From Enterococcus canis NBRC 100695 (GTDB lineage: Bacteria; Bacillota; Bacilli; Lactobacillales; Enterococcaceae): DNA of 64,000 bases. Shown here piece after piece: positions 25,794 through 35,303 of the stretch (positions are counted from its first letter, which is position 1; the number at the start of each line of letters is the position of its first letter). Location of the stretch: NCBI RefSeq assembly GCF_001544375.1, contig NZ_BCQJ01000003.1:124001-188000 (forward strand). The letters are read 5' to 3'. A model generated the notes under the pieces. The model searched no databases, had not been told where the DNA came from, and was given only the letters and a program-made list of their open reading frames with translations. The translations under genes were made by a program, and so were the position numbers.

Positions 25794-26855
25794 ATGAAAA
25801 GGGGTATTCGTTGGGTAGTATTTGTAAGTGCACTTTTTGTATTGATGGCCTGCAGCAAAAGTCCGAAAAATGAGTTTATTGATGCCTATGAAGCACTGAG
25901 TACGTCCGCCCAAAAAGGTGGCGATTTTGAGCTGACCTTTGATGACTTCCAGATGACAGATACAACGGGAACCGCTTGGGCGAATCTATTGGGTGAAAGT
26001 ATCAAAAATATGAATGTAAAGGGTTCTTACCAAATCGCAGATGATAACAGCTACGCTATGGATATGACTCTAGAAGCGCTGGGTCAACAGTTACCTTTAG
26101 AAATCAGCGGTAAAGGTGAGGAAGCATATCTTTCTACTAGTTTCATTGAAGGAATGGTCAACGTCATGAATGGCTTTGGTGTTCCGATGGATGTCGATCA
26201 AGCCCAATTAACAGCATTGTCTGGCAAATATATTACGGTGGAATCAGCCGACGCGGATGGTAGTCTGGATATTACCGCAGCGGTCCAAGAAGGGAAAGAA
26301 AATCAAAAAGCCTTTATTGAAATGATGAAAAAGGCTGCAGATGATCAATTTAAAAAGGATGGCACTACCTTGTCTCATACGTTCACCAAAGAAGAGCTGA
26401 CTGAGTTCGCAACCAGTGATTCTTTAGATGAAGAGACACAAGCGACAATAGAACAAGCAACCGTTATTGCCACCATCAAGGATAAGAAAACCTTAGCTTT
26501 AAAAATCGATCTGGCCGATGCGGAGGCTGGCATCACTCTGGCCATGAAAATCGCTGTAACTCCAAAAGCTGTCAGCGGTACGATTACCTTACCGAAAGCA
26601 GACGAAATCGTGTCGGAAACAGAGGTGCAACGGCTATTTGACAGTACTGGCTTAGCAGAGCCTGACACAACAGATACTGACCTGTCTGAGGCGGTCCTTT
26701 CCGATGCAGATTTTGAAGAATTTTATCAGCAAGTGGCTGACAATCTTGATTCGCTTCCACTAGACTATCAAGAGGAGTTTTTAAATGATGCCCGCAATTA
26801 CTTAACCGATGAGCAATATAAAAAGTTACAAGAGCTGTTTGATCAACAACTATAA
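25794..26855 (+). CDS. lipoprotein of unknown function
   Basis: About 353 residues. The signal peptide ends in a lipobox, FVLMACSKS, so the protein is anchored to the outer face of the membrane. The rest is acidic, Thr/Ala rich, without cysteine, and has repeated beta-type segments such as YAMDMTLEALGQQLPLEISG and TLALKIDLADAEAGITLAMK, reminiscent of LppX/LolA-fold or DUF6612 lipoproteins. The C-terminal 40 residues are helical (YQEEFLNDARNYLTDEQYKK). I do not assign a function. The ATG at 25794 is 8 bases after AGGAGG and is preferred over the one at 25788. Confidence 0.75.
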   Translation: MKRGIRWVVFVSALFVLMACSKSPKNEFIDAYEALSTSAQKGGDFELTFDDFQMTDTTGTAWANLLGESIKNMNVKGSYQIADDNSYAMDMTLEALGQQLPLEISGKGEEAYLSTSFIEGMVNVMNGFGVPMDVDQAQLTALSGKYITVESADADGSLDITAAVQEGKENQKAFIEMMKKAADDQFKKDGTTLSHTFTKEELTEFATSDSLDEETQATIEQATVIATIKDKKTLALKIDLADAEAGITLAMKIAVTPKAVSGTITLPKADEIVSETEVQRLFDSTGLAEPDTTDTDLSEAVLSDADFEEFYQQVADNLDSLPLDYQEEFLNDARNYLTDEQYKKLQELFDQQL

Positions 26856-26862
26856 AAAAAAC

Positions 26863-26888
26863 GCTGCTGAGAAACTATTCCCAGCAGC
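26863..26888. terminator. bidirectional terminator
   Basis: GCTGCTG and CAGCAGC pair, with A8 to the left and T7 to the right, between the lipoprotein and the convergent permease gene. Confidence 0.85.
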
Positions 26889-26894
26889 ATTTTT

Positions 26895-28157
26895 TTACAT
26901 GAAGTTTGTTACGATCAAATTAACCAAGAAAAGGGCCGCAATCACAAGTAAAGCTGGTTTTGTTTGACGGGCACGCCCGCCGACCAATTGCAGTAATGTG
27001 TAAGCAATAAATCCATAAGCCAAGCCATCGCCGATACTCCCAGATAAAGGAATCATCAAGCATAAAAATAATGCCGGAAACCACTCGTAGAAATCAGCAA
27101 AGTTCAGTAAGCGTAAATCCTGTAACATCAAGAAGCCCGTCATCATAATCAGCGGCGCAATCGCTTGGTCAGGGATGTAGGATAAAAATGGCAGTAAAAA
27201 CAACGATAATCCAAAAAGAACAAAGACGACGGTCGATGTGACCCGCGTACGTCCGCCATTTTCAATCCCTGCTGCACTTTCTGCCGCGGGAATTGTTGGA
27301 CTAGTGCCTAACAAACTAGAAATCACCACTGATACGCCCGTTAAACGATAGGCTTTTTCTACTTCTTCTTTTGGTAAAAACGATAGTAAGCCGTTTAGTA
27401 GACCGAGCGATTCAAACATCAAAATCATTAATAATGAAAAGACTGCTAGCCAAAATTGGCCTGTCCCCACAAATTGAAAGTCCATCGCAAACAGTAACTG
27501 GCCATAATCACCAAGGTGGGACAAGCTAGCTCCGGCCAAACCTTCTGCTTGAATCCCCAATAAATTTCCTACAATAGTAATCACTAGAAGAGCAATAAAC
27601 ATCCCACCGCGAACTTTTTTCATGACCAAAATCACCACGAATAGAAAGCCTAATAAGGTTAACAGGGTATCAATTTGATTTAATGGCGCAATACTTAAAA
27701 AGCTATGTTCGCCTGCCACAAGTAGATGTCCTTTTTCCATTCCAATCATCACTAACAATAATCCGATACCACTAGTAATACCGTGTTTTAAACTCTCCGG
27801 CACACTTTCATTGATGATTTTTCCTAATGGAGTCAAAGTGATTCCTACAAAAAGGAGCCCTGCCACAAGACTCACTGCCAGTGCCTGTTGCCAAGTAAAG
27901 CCCATCGAGCTAACTAACGTGTAGGTAAAAAAAGCATTAACGCCCATACCTGGTGTAATCACAATCGGGGTATTTGCTACGATGCCGACTAAAAAAGTCC
28001 CCGCCATCGATGCAAAAATAGTAGCAAAGATACTTAGTAACGGCGGCATACCTGCCTCAGTCAAAATCAATGAATTAACGACCATAATATATGAAATCGC
28101 AAAAAAGGATGTAATACCGGCGATCAATTCTTGTTGCATCGCTTGTTTTCTCATCAT
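26895..28157 (-). CDS. NCS2 purine permease, AzgA/PbuG-like
   Basis: Proton-coupled importer of hypoxanthine, guanine or adenine, 420 residues with 12 or more membrane segments. AzgA-branch signatures include ELIAGITSFFAISYIMVVN, VITPGMGVNAFFTYTLV, and SVVISSLLGTSPTIPAAESA, with the substrate-site Glu in the last. The start at 28157 (MMRKQAMQQE) follows AAGGAG; the upstream in-frame extension is hydrophilic and unlikely. No purine riboswitch was seen upstream. Monocistronic and divergent from the Mga-like genes. Confidence 0.88.
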   Translation of the reverse strand: MMRKQAMQQELIAGITSFFAISYIMVVNSLILTEAGMPPLLSIFATIFASMAGTFLVGIVANTPIVITPGMGVNAFFTYTLVSSMGFTWQQALAVSLVAGLLFVGITLTPLGKIINESVPESLKHGITSGIGLLLVMIGMEKGHLLVAGEHSFLSIAPLNQIDTLLTLLGFLFVVILVMKKVRGGMFIALLVITIVGNLLGIQAEGLAGASLSHLGDYGQLLFAMDFQFVGTGQFWLAVFSLLMILMFESLGLLNGLLSFLPKEEVEKAYRLTGVSVVISSLLGTSPTIPAAESAAGIENGGRTRVTSTVVFVLFGLSLFLLPFLSYIPDQAIAPLIMMTGFLMLQDLRLLNFADFYEWFPALFLCLMIPLSGSIGDGLAYGFIAYTLLQLVGGRARQTKPALLVIAALFLVNLIVTNFM

Positions 28158-28337
28158 TATTCCTCTACTCCTTTCATCAGCCTTTCTAGTATACCGAGAA
28201 AAAGCCTGCACCTCTTCTTAATTTTCTTCTCTTACTGCGAAAAAAATTAAGAATTTTTCCCCAGTGCTGTATCCATAAGTGACGAAATGACAAATCTTCG
28301 TTAAAATGAAGACAAGAGTACAAAGGAGTTTACTTAA

Positions 28338-29702
28338 ATGGCTACTTTTTTATCGAAAGCTGATCAAAAGAAAGTGCAACTGATTCATCTCTTGCTGGAA
28401 TCAGATGACGCCTTACATATAGAAAGTATTGCGCAAGCGTTAAGCGTGTCCAAAAAGACCGTCCAACTTTATCTCCATGAGTTTGCAGCACGGCTGGCAC
28501 CTTTCCCAGAATTCCAACTCCAACAGCAGGAAAACCGCATCTACCTTTACCGAACTGATGATGCCGCCGTTGACGAGCTTTATTTACAATACTATCGTGA
28601 TTCCTATAATTATAAGCTCATTGACTGGTCGTTTCGCTATCCCAAGGCTAGTATCGAGGATTTGGCTGAAGAAGAATATACAAGTACCTCCACCATCTAT
28701 CGCTATGCACGCCTGCTACCGGAATTTTTAGCGCCTTACCAGCTGGAGTTTCGTAAGAGTCTATTGCAGCTGCGGGGGAGTGAAAATCATTTGCGTGCAT
28801 TTTATTACTTTTTTTACTGGGAATCGGCCTTTCGCGATAGTTGGCCCTTTCCGCAAGAGCAATCGAAAATTCAGCTACTAGTGAAAAAAATAATGGCGCT
28901 CAGTGATCAGGTTTGGAACATACTCCAAGAACGTCAAGTGGCTTTTTGGTTGGCCATTACACTACAACGAAAAGGGCAGCATTTCGAGGCGCTTTCCTCA
29001 GGAACATTTGCGCCAGTAGAATTTCAAAAAATTTTGCAACCAGTATTGCCTTTGACTGATATCCACTGGCTTTATGAACATTTAACAATGTTAGGCTTTC
29101 TAGGCAGCCAGTCATTTGATGCGCTATTGGCCCAGTTTGCTACCATGCGCTCAATAATCCCTGCCCTTAGGTTAACGGAGCGATTTCAAGAGGCTATTTC
29201 CCATTATTTTCCCCATTTCCCTTTCGAGGACAATAAAGCAGAGCTCTATCGCATACATTATCAATACACGAATATGTCTAAAGGGCAGCCTTCGCTCTTT
29301 TTTCCTATTGACTACGCAACAGTGATTGAACAGGAAGCACCCCAAGCTTATACCGTTTTACAAGCCTTTTTGAAGGAACTGTTACAAGCGACAGATGAGC
29401 CTCTGGATATGCTGCTATATCATTACTATTTCTTACTTGAAAAAGATGGTCTTTGGCAGACAGGAGCGTCTTTCGTTAACCTCTGCTTACTCCACGACCG
29501 GGACCATAGCTATAAAGCTTGGTGGCAACAAGAAGTACTACGGCGCTTTGGTACCCGACGCAACATCCGTTTTACGACAGAACAAGCAGCCGATTTGGTC
29601 GTCGCTAATTACCCAGTAGTGACCGAAAAGCCGCTTTTATTGATCCGCGACTTGCCAACAGAACGTAATTGGCAACAACTTGAACATCGAATTTTAGCGT
29701 AA
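28338..29702 (+). CDS. Mga-like transcription regulator (first of a pair)
   Basis: 454 residues. The N-terminal HTH reads LHIESIAQALSVSKKTVQLY (about 26-45), and a second HTH-like segment, SIEDLAEEEYTSTSTIYRYA, lies near 112-131, the arrangement seen in Mga and AtxA. The middle is a helical region that corresponds to the PRD-like part; phosphorylatable histidines cannot be identified with confidence. It is followed 13 bases later by a second protein of the same type. The targets are unknown; Mga regulators often control surface or adhesion genes. Confidence 0.72.
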   Translation: MATFLSKADQKKVQLIHLLLESDDALHIESIAQALSVSKKTVQLYLHEFAARLAPFPEFQLQQQENRIYLYRTDDAAVDELYLQYYRDSYNYKLIDWSFRYPKASIEDLAEEEYTSTSTIYRYARLLPEFLAPYQLEFRKSLLQLRGSENHLRAFYYFFYWESAFRDSWPFPQEQSKIQLLVKKIMALSDQVWNILQERQVAFWLAITLQRKGQHFEALSSGTFAPVEFQKILQPVLPLTDIHWLYEHLTMLGFLGSQSFDALLAQFATMRSIIPALRLTERFQEAISHYFPHFPFEDNKAELYRIHYQYTNMSKGQPSLFFPIDYATVIEQEAPQAYTVLQAFLKELLQATDEPLDMLLYHYYFLLEKDGLWQTGASFVNLCLLHDRDHSYKAWWQQEVLRRFGTRRNIRFTTEQAADLVVANYPVVTEKPLLLIRDLPTERNWQQLEHRILA

Positions 29703-29715
29703 AGGAGATGGATGC

Positions 29716-31221
29716 ATGCTTTATGAAGAAATCATGATGGATAATCCCACATTGGCAAAATATTACTTGTTTCAATATCTTTCTAGCCAAGAACCTGACG
29801 TTATTCAGGTCAATGCGGTGGCAGAACGTTTTCAGCATACTTATCAGCAAACCTATAATCTATTGACGGAGATTGATTTTGAACTAGGTCAGTTAGATGC
29901 CACACAAGCTCCTTTACTGATTCGCAATGGGCGAATTGATCTGCGAAAACTCCACGTAACGTTGGACGAGTATCGTTATGCTTTGTTACTGGAAAGTCTT
30001 CCTTTTCAGTTTGTTCTCTACCTGTTACATAATGAAAAAGGTACGATTGAAGATTTTTGCCAGCAAAACTTTGTCAGCCGCTCCACCGTCAATCGAAAGC
30101 TGAAAAAAATCAACCAGTACCTAGCGGATTACGGTATGCGCTTTTCATATAATCCTGTTGATCTGTTAGGAGATGAGCGTATGATTCGCATCACGCTTTT
30201 CTATTTTACTTGGCTAGGAACACGCGGCGTTGCTTGGCCTTTTTCGATTCCTAAGGAGCAAGTCTATCCCTTGTCAGATCACTATATTCGCTATTTCTCC
30301 ATGGCAAATAGTTTTATGGGACGACAAGAACTACTGTATTTTGCTACGATTTTCGAATTGCGGATTTCGCAAAATCACTTAGTAGCTTATGATCATAAAT
30401 TTGATTTTCTTTTGGAAGATACCCCTTATTTTGATATGACTAGTTTGAATGATTATAAGGGTCTCTCCGCCGAGGAGGCGAAGGGCGAATCTAGCTTCAT
30501 CTACTTTCTCGCTCATTTTGCGCCTTATTTTACCACCAACAAGGATCCCTTATTGCAAGATACCTTGGCAAATTTTGCGAGAAAACCCAATGTCGTATGG
30601 GACTTTTCCAAAGCCTTTTTCGATTTCGTAGAGACTTCTGTCTTAACGCCGGATCAGCTAGCTGCCGAACGAGAACTATTACTAGGTAATTTACTAAACA
30701 TCACCCTAGCTTTCTATATTTTTGAGAATCGCTTTCCTAATATGCATTCATTGATGTTAAGACCAAGACCGCAATCCAATAGCACCCGCCATCTGCAGCA
30801 GCTAGTTCTGGGATTTTTTGAAGACAAATTAGCCCAGGAAGCATTTCAAGTGTACCGCAAACCAGCTGAACAGATGTGTAAATCTTATCGCAACCTCCTA
30901 TCGCCTTATTACTTCGCGTTGCCATTTAACTCTAAGTTAAATGTTGCACTGGCATTGGAGCATAATCATTTGATTGTAGTGACCCTAGTGAATCTATTGG
31001 AAGACTTGAGTTTTACTGAAATTTTTGAATATGCCCCAGAAGAAGTCGAGCATTACGATTTGATTATCAGCACTTCGCAGCAATTGCGAAAAGAACACCC
31101 TCAAATTCCTTTTATCATCTGGAATTTTAATGATCAGGACACCGAAGTCTTAGAGCTCTATCAAAAATTACGAAATCTGTATATCCAGAAAAATCGAGTG
31201 GATCGGACGCTGGAATTTTAA
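29716..31221 (+). CDS. Mga-like transcription regulator (second of a pair)
   Basis: 501 residues, same overall plan as its upstream neighbour but weakly similar. The N-terminal helical region holds VNAVAERFQHTYQQTYNLLT, and the second HTH reads TIEDFCQQNFVSRSTVNRKL (about 112-131), typical of the Mga HTH. The C-terminal part (about 390-490) looks like an EIIB-type fold with HNHLIVVTLVNLL and YDLIISTSQQLRKE, which has no clear Cys at the active position. The gene is probably co-transcribed with the first regulator and perhaps the flavoprotein gene after it. Confidence 0.75.
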   Translation: MLYEEIMMDNPTLAKYYLFQYLSSQEPDVIQVNAVAERFQHTYQQTYNLLTEIDFELGQLDATQAPLLIRNGRIDLRKLHVTLDEYRYALLLESLPFQFVLYLLHNEKGTIEDFCQQNFVSRSTVNRKLKKINQYLADYGMRFSYNPVDLLGDERMIRITLFYFTWLGTRGVAWPFSIPKEQVYPLSDHYIRYFSMANSFMGRQELLYFATIFELRISQNHLVAYDHKFDFLLEDTPYFDMTSLNDYKGLSAEEAKGESSFIYFLAHFAPYFTTNKDPLLQDTLANFARKPNVVWDFSKAFFDFVETSVLTPDQLAAERELLLGNLLNITLAFYIFENRFPNMHSLMLRPRPQSNSTRHLQQLVLGFFEDKLAQEAFQVYRKPAEQMCKSYRNLLSPYYFALPFNSKLNVALALEHNHLIVVTLVNLLEDLSFTEIFEYAPEEVEHYDLIISTSQQLRKEHPQIPFIIWNFNDQDTEVLELYQKLRNLYIQKNRVDRTLEF

Positions 31222-31271
31222 CGTTGATTCGATTTTGTCTAGTTTTAAAATAGTAGCAAGAAAGGACCCTT

Positions 31272-31889
31272 ATGAATCAAAAATGGCAAGAGGCCTTAAT
31301 TTATACCTTTAAAAGGGAAGATACCACAGTATCACAGCCCGTATATGTCATGAAAGACAGCTATGAAAGACAAGCAACAGACCCTGAATATACTTATCTT
31401 TATCAAGAGGACTTTGAATCTCTGCTACGGTTTCCTATTGCAACGAAAAATCGTCGTAGTAAACAACTGCTAAGTTGGCAAGAAAGCGAGGCCCTAATTC
31501 AGAAGATTGCCTATGGTGTATTGGCCTTTACCGCCGATGGGATTCCTTATAGCGTTGCCCTCAATCATCTCTGGTTAGAAGGCCAATTGTATTTCCATTC
31601 TGCCTTGACTGGCTACAAATTAACAGGCTTAACTGTCCCTGTCAGCTATTTGATCGTAGAAGATTTGGGAATCAATGAAGCAAAACGAACCCACAATCAC
31701 GCCTCAGTTTATCTACAGGGACACTTAGAAAAGGTCAATGACGAAGCGACCAAGCAGAAAGTGATGCACACCATGCTACAGCAATTAACACCTTCCCAGA
31801 AGATGTCGATTCCACCCCAAATGTTGCAGCAGGTTATGATTACCACCTTGCGTCCTCAATATATAATTGGGAAACAGCATGTGCGGTAA
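31272..31889 (+). CDS. pyridoxamine 5'-phosphate oxidase-like flavoprotein (NimA family)
   Basis: 205 residues with an N-terminal 60-residue extension and an FMN-binding split barrel: YGVLAFTADGIPYSVALNHL, LWLEGQLYFHSALTGYKLTG and HNHASVYLQGHLEKV. The family includes nitroimidazole reductases and haem-associated proteins. The substrate is unknown. It lies 50 bases after the second Mga-like gene in the same direction, so it may be their co-transcribed partner. Confidence 0.8.
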   Translation: MNQKWQEALIYTFKREDTTVSQPVYVMKDSYERQATDPEYTYLYQEDFESLLRFPIATKNRRSKQLLSWQESEALIQKIAYGVLAFTADGIPYSVALNHLWLEGQLYFHSALTGYKLTGLTVPVSYLIVEDLGINEAKRTHNHASVYLQGHLEKVNDEATKQKVMHTMLQQLTPSQKMSIPPQMLQQVMITTLRPQYIIGKQHVR

Positions 31890-31926
31890 GATTACTTAAA
31901 AATTACTTTTAACGGCTACTAAAAAG

Positions 31927-31974
31927 AAAAGACACACAAGGAGATTATTACATCTGTCCCTTGAGTGTCTTTTT
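31927..31974. terminator. terminator between the flavoprotein and GH31 genes
   Basis: AAAAGACACACAAGG pairs with CCCTTGAGTGTCTTTT around a 16-base loop (one mismatch), with A and T tracts suited to both converging transcripts. Confidence 0.7.
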
Positions 31975-31997
31975 GTATTCTTCTGCAAGTTTTCTTA

Positions 31998-34271
31998 TTA
32001 AATAGAAAGTGTCATTTCTGCTAAAAGTGTTTGCGTCTGAGTCTCATTCCCGTCAGAGTGCAGGTAAACTGTTGCGTTTTCAAACCCGGTTGCTTTGACC
32101 TGTATCTTACCTTCAGAACGACTCGCAATAATCTCTGCAACTTCGTTCCCATGAGTATCATAAACTTTTTGAGCAACCTTCGCTCCTGCCTCTATGTTGA
32201 AAAGATGAACGGCTACCTTTTTACGATAATCATATTCTGCTTGTGTTGGTTCCATACCTACAACCACTATGCTATTAGGCTTAACAAGCAACGGTAAATG
32301 GAAATAATCATAAGTCTCAGAGTACCATTTTCCGCCTTCATAACTTTTTCCAGTTAAAAAGTCTGTCCAGTAGCTCGAAGTTTTAGGAACATAAAAATCA
32401 GTACGGCCTTCTTTATTAAAGATAGGTGCCACTAATAGCGAACGTCCCAGCATGTACTGTTGATCCAAATCATGTGTAGTACGGTCCTCTACAAAATCCA
32501 AGACCATTGGACGCATCATTGGACTGCCATATTTCGTACTTCTAACAGATTCAGCTTGAAGGTATGGCATTAAGGAAAGTTTTAACTTAGTAAAACTTCG
32601 TGAAACATCTACGGCTTCTTCGCCATACAGCCATGGCACTTTATACTGCCAACTACCGTGGTACCGACTATGAGAAGATAGCAAACCAAATTGAGTCCAG
32701 CGTTTATACAAATCAGGATCTGCACCCGCTTCAAATCCCGAAATGTCATGGCTCCAATAGCCGAAACCACCAAGACCAAACGAAAGACCTGCTCGTAATG
32801 ATTCTGCCATTGAAGGATAATCAGACGTGCTATCACCGCCCCAATGAACGGGATATTTTTGTGATCCGACAGAAGCAGAACGCGCAAACAACACCGCTTC
32901 CCCTACCCCTTTTTCTTCTTCCAATAAATCAAAAACTACTTGATTATAAAGTAAGGCATAAAAATTATGCATTTTTTCAGGATCTGCTCCATTATAATAG
33001 ACTGCATCTGTTGGTATCCGTTCGCCAAAGTCTGTCTTAAAGCAATCGACACCCATATCTAAAAGTGCTTTTAGTTTGCCAGTATACCATGCAACAGCCT
33101 CTGGGTTTGTAAAATCAACAATGGCCATTCCAGCTTGCCACTTATCCCACTGCCAAACATCGCCATTTTGTCGTTTTAAGAAATAGTTATTTTCCATACC
33201 CTCGTCAAATAATGGAGACTTTTGTCCAATATAAGGATTGATCCAAACGCAGATTTTCAGCCCTTTTTCCTTCAAACGACGTAACATTTTAACTGGTTCC
33301 GGAAAAGTCCGTTCATCCCAAGTAAAGTTACACCATTCATATTCTCGCATCCACAAACAGTCAAAATGAAAAACTTCGAGAGGAATGTCACGTTCAATCA
33401 TCCCATCAACAAAGGAATTAACCGTTTTTTCATCATAATCAGTTAAGAAGGATGTACTTAACCATAGACCAAATGACCATGCTGGTGGCAAGGTTGGCTT
33501 TCCAGTTAAATCAGTATAATTATTTAAAACTGTTTCCAGTGTATCCCCAGCAATCACAAAGTATTCTAAGCTTTCACCCGGTACACTAAACTGAACCTTC
33601 GATACTTTTTCACTGCCAACTTCAAAACTAACTTTATCAGGGGAATTTACAAATACACCATAGCCATTATTGCTAACGTAAAACGGGATATTTTTGTATG
33701 CTTGTTCGGTCCCAGTACCTCCATCAGCATTCCAAATATCAATTGTTTGACCGTTCTTCACAAAATTGGTGAAGCGTTCACCTAATCCGTAAATTTTTTC
33801 GCCCACACCAATTGATAACTGGTCGCTAATATGAGCCCCTTTCGACGGGTCTGTTACGTATGCTTTCGCTCGCGGATCACTAGAAACAATTCGCTTACCT
33901 TTATAGTAAAAGGTCGAAGTCAATGATTCTCCTTTAGTGATCTCAACTGTTAGGTCCCCAGATGAGTAACGATAGACCTCCGCCGTTTCCTCAATATCTG
34001 GTGTAATGGCGCGAGTCACCAATTCAAAATCGGGTGTTTTTGGTTGAATACCTTTATAGTTGTAAAGTTTTACACCAATAACATCTTCATGAGGAGTAGA
34101 GATTTCCATTGTCAAGAGACCCCCATCCAAAGTTGCCCCACGATGTGCAATATAAGAGTATGGCAAATAGAATACCATCTTATTTTCTTTTACTAACATA
34201 TCATATACATGAACTGCATATTTTACATCATAACCCGGCTGGATCATCCAGCCGCCATCTGAATATTTCAT
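31998..34271 (-). CDS. yicI: GH31 alpha-xylosidase, YicI type (copy 1)
   Basis: Retaining exo-alpha-glycosidase, 757 residues, no signal peptide, so cytoplasmic. The nucleophile Asp lies in FKTDFGERIPTDAVYYNG and the acid/base Asp in PVHWGGDSTSDYPSMAESLR, both as in E. coli YicI, which removes alpha-1,6-xylose from isoprimeverose and xyloglucan fragments. ERFTNFVKNGQTIDIWNADG in the N-terminal beta domain is also YicI-like. It is the second gene after the ROK kinase, overlapping by 4 bases, and is paralogous to the GH31 gene at 51.4 kb. Alpha-glucosidase activity cannot be excluded. Confidence 0.88.
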   Translation of the reverse strand: MKYSDGGWMIQPGYDVKYAVHVYDMLVKENKMVFYLPYSYIAHRGATLDGGLLTMEISTPHEDVIGVKLYNYKGIQPKTPDFELVTRAITPDIEETAEVYRYSSGDLTVEITKGESLTSTFYYKGKRIVSSDPRAKAYVTDPSKGAHISDQLSIGVGEKIYGLGERFTNFVKNGQTIDIWNADGGTGTEQAYKNIPFYVSNNGYGVFVNSPDKVSFEVGSEKVSKVQFSVPGESLEYFVIAGDTLETVLNNYTDLTGKPTLPPAWSFGLWLSTSFLTDYDEKTVNSFVDGMIERDIPLEVFHFDCLWMREYEWCNFTWDERTFPEPVKMLRRLKEKGLKICVWINPYIGQKSPLFDEGMENNYFLKRQNGDVWQWDKWQAGMAIVDFTNPEAVAWYTGKLKALLDMGVDCFKTDFGERIPTDAVYYNGADPEKMHNFYALLYNQVVFDLLEEEKGVGEAVLFARSASVGSQKYPVHWGGDSTSDYPSMAESLRAGLSFGLGGFGYWSHDISGFEAGADPDLYKRWTQFGLLSSHSRYHGSWQYKVPWLYGEEAVDVSRSFTKLKLSLMPYLQAESVRSTKYGSPMMRPMVLDFVEDRTTHDLDQQYMLGRSLLVAPIFNKEGRTDFYVPKTSSYWTDFLTGKSYEGGKWYSETYDYFHLPLLVKPNSIVVVGMEPTQAEYDYRKKVAVHLFNIEAGAKVAQKVYDTHGNEVAEIIASRSEGKIQVKATGFENATVYLHSDGNETQTQTLLAEMTLSI

Positions 34272-35149
34272 GAATTTTCCTCCGTTCGTGTGATAAGATA
34301 AAGTGCCCCAATCAATCCTGCGTCATTATGGTGAAAACAAGTTGTAACTGGCACTTTAAAATCTTGCCAATAAGGAATTTTGCCTAACCCACATTCAATA
34401 TATGGCACAAGCCGGCTATTTTGGCTAATACCACCGCCAATCAAAACTTTCTCTGGATTCAGACTGACAACAATGTTAAAAATACCTATTGCAACTTGAT
34501 CTGCCCAATCCTGAATCATATCTAATGTTTTCTCGTGATTATCGGCAAAAATCATTTCCCCAGTAACATTTTCTATTGAATGAATTTCTTGATATCTCGC
34601 TACTAAGGCTCGAGTTGAAGCTAAGTCATGTATGGTTTTATAGCCCGAATTACCGAAATCAGTAATCATCATTCCTAATTCGCCAGCCCGAAAAGACTGA
34701 CCATGCAGAATTTCATTATTTACATAGATTGCACCACCCACTCCAGTTCCGAGAGTGATTAACACAAAGTTTTGATTGTTTTGAGCAGCCCCATTAAACT
34801 TTTCGGCTAAAGCAGCGCAGTTCGCATCATTCTCTATATATATAGGGTAGCTATAATCTAGAACTGCTAATAATTCTCTTTTAACATTCGTTCCATGTAG
34901 GGACGTCAAAGCCCCCGCTAGAATAGCTTCTCCTGATACAGGATCAACGAATCCTGGAAAACTAATCCCAATTCCTTCTATTGAAAAATTCTTTTCAAAT
35001 TGTGCTATTATACGGGCTAGCGATGAGAAGAAAGCAGATTTAGTCGCCTGCTCTGTTTTTAGTTTTCCTTTCACAATGACTGTTCCGTAACGATCAAAGG
35101 CTCCATATTTTATAAACGTGCCACCTATATCAAAGCAGACATACGTCAT
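34268..35149 (-). CDS. ROK family sugar kinase
   Basis: ATP-dependent hexokinase-type enzyme of 293 residues. Phosphate site FDIGGTFIKYGAFDRYG, catalytic Asp in YIENDANCAALAEKFNG, and LITLGTGVGGAIYVNNEILH. The ROK zinc motif CxCGxxGCxE is missing; the region reads AGELGMMITDFGNSGYKTIH, as in BglK-like zinc-free kinases. It would phosphorylate glucose or another sugar freed by the glycosidases of the region. First gene of a two-gene unit with GH31, preceded by a cre-like site. Confidence 0.88.
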   Translation of the reverse strand: MTYVCFDIGGTFIKYGAFDRYGTVIVKGKLKTEQATKSAFFSSLARIIAQFEKNFSIEGIGISFPGFVDPVSGEAILAGALTSLHGTNVKRELLAVLDYSYPIYIENDANCAALAEKFNGAAQNNQNFVLITLGTGVGGAIYVNNEILHGQSFRAGELGMMITDFGNSGYKTIHDLASTRALVARYQEIHSIENVTGEMIFADNHEKTLDMIQDWADQVAIGIFNIVVSLNPEKVLIGGGISQNSRLVPYIECGLGKIPYWQDFKVPVTTCFHHNDAGLIGALYLITRTEENS

Positions 35150-35173
35150 CTTGGAATCTCCTTCCTTTATAAT

Positions 35174-35199
35174 GTTAGCGCTTTACAAACTGATTATAC
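35174..35199 (-). promoter_or_regulatory. -10 element and cre-like site for the ROK-GH31 unit
   Basis: On the minus strand TATAAT (35194-35199) is followed by GTAAAGCGCTAACA (35174-35187), which matches the CcpA site TGWAANCGNTNWCA at about 12 of 14 positions. CcpA bound here would block early transcription. The -35 is poor, suggesting activation by a regulator. Confidence 0.5.
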
Positions 35200-35266
35200 T
35201 GAATTTTCAACTTCCATTTATACCGACTATATTAGTCTTGTTTCAGTCAAAATTAGTCATAAAAAA

Positions 35267-35292
35267 ACAGCAGCTTACTGACAAGCTGCTGT
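35267..35292 (-). terminator. terminator after the yesN-like gene
   Basis: ACAGCAGCTT and AAGCTGCTGT pair perfectly around six bases; T7 follows on the minus strand. It separates the long ABC/fucosidase operon from the ROK-GH31 unit. Confidence 0.88.
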
Positions 35293-35303
35293 CAGACTAT
35301 CGA

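Noticed and set aside
28158-28337. Purine riboswitch before the NCS2 permease
   Set aside because: The leader lacks the conserved three-way junction words; only AT-rich bases and inverted T/A tracts were seen.
32600-33040. Plus-strand open frame of 146 codons antisense to GH31
   Set aside because: It is a shadow of the conserved catalytic region of GH31; the second GH31 gene gives a similar antisense frame at 52184-52411, as expected from shared coding rather than a gene.
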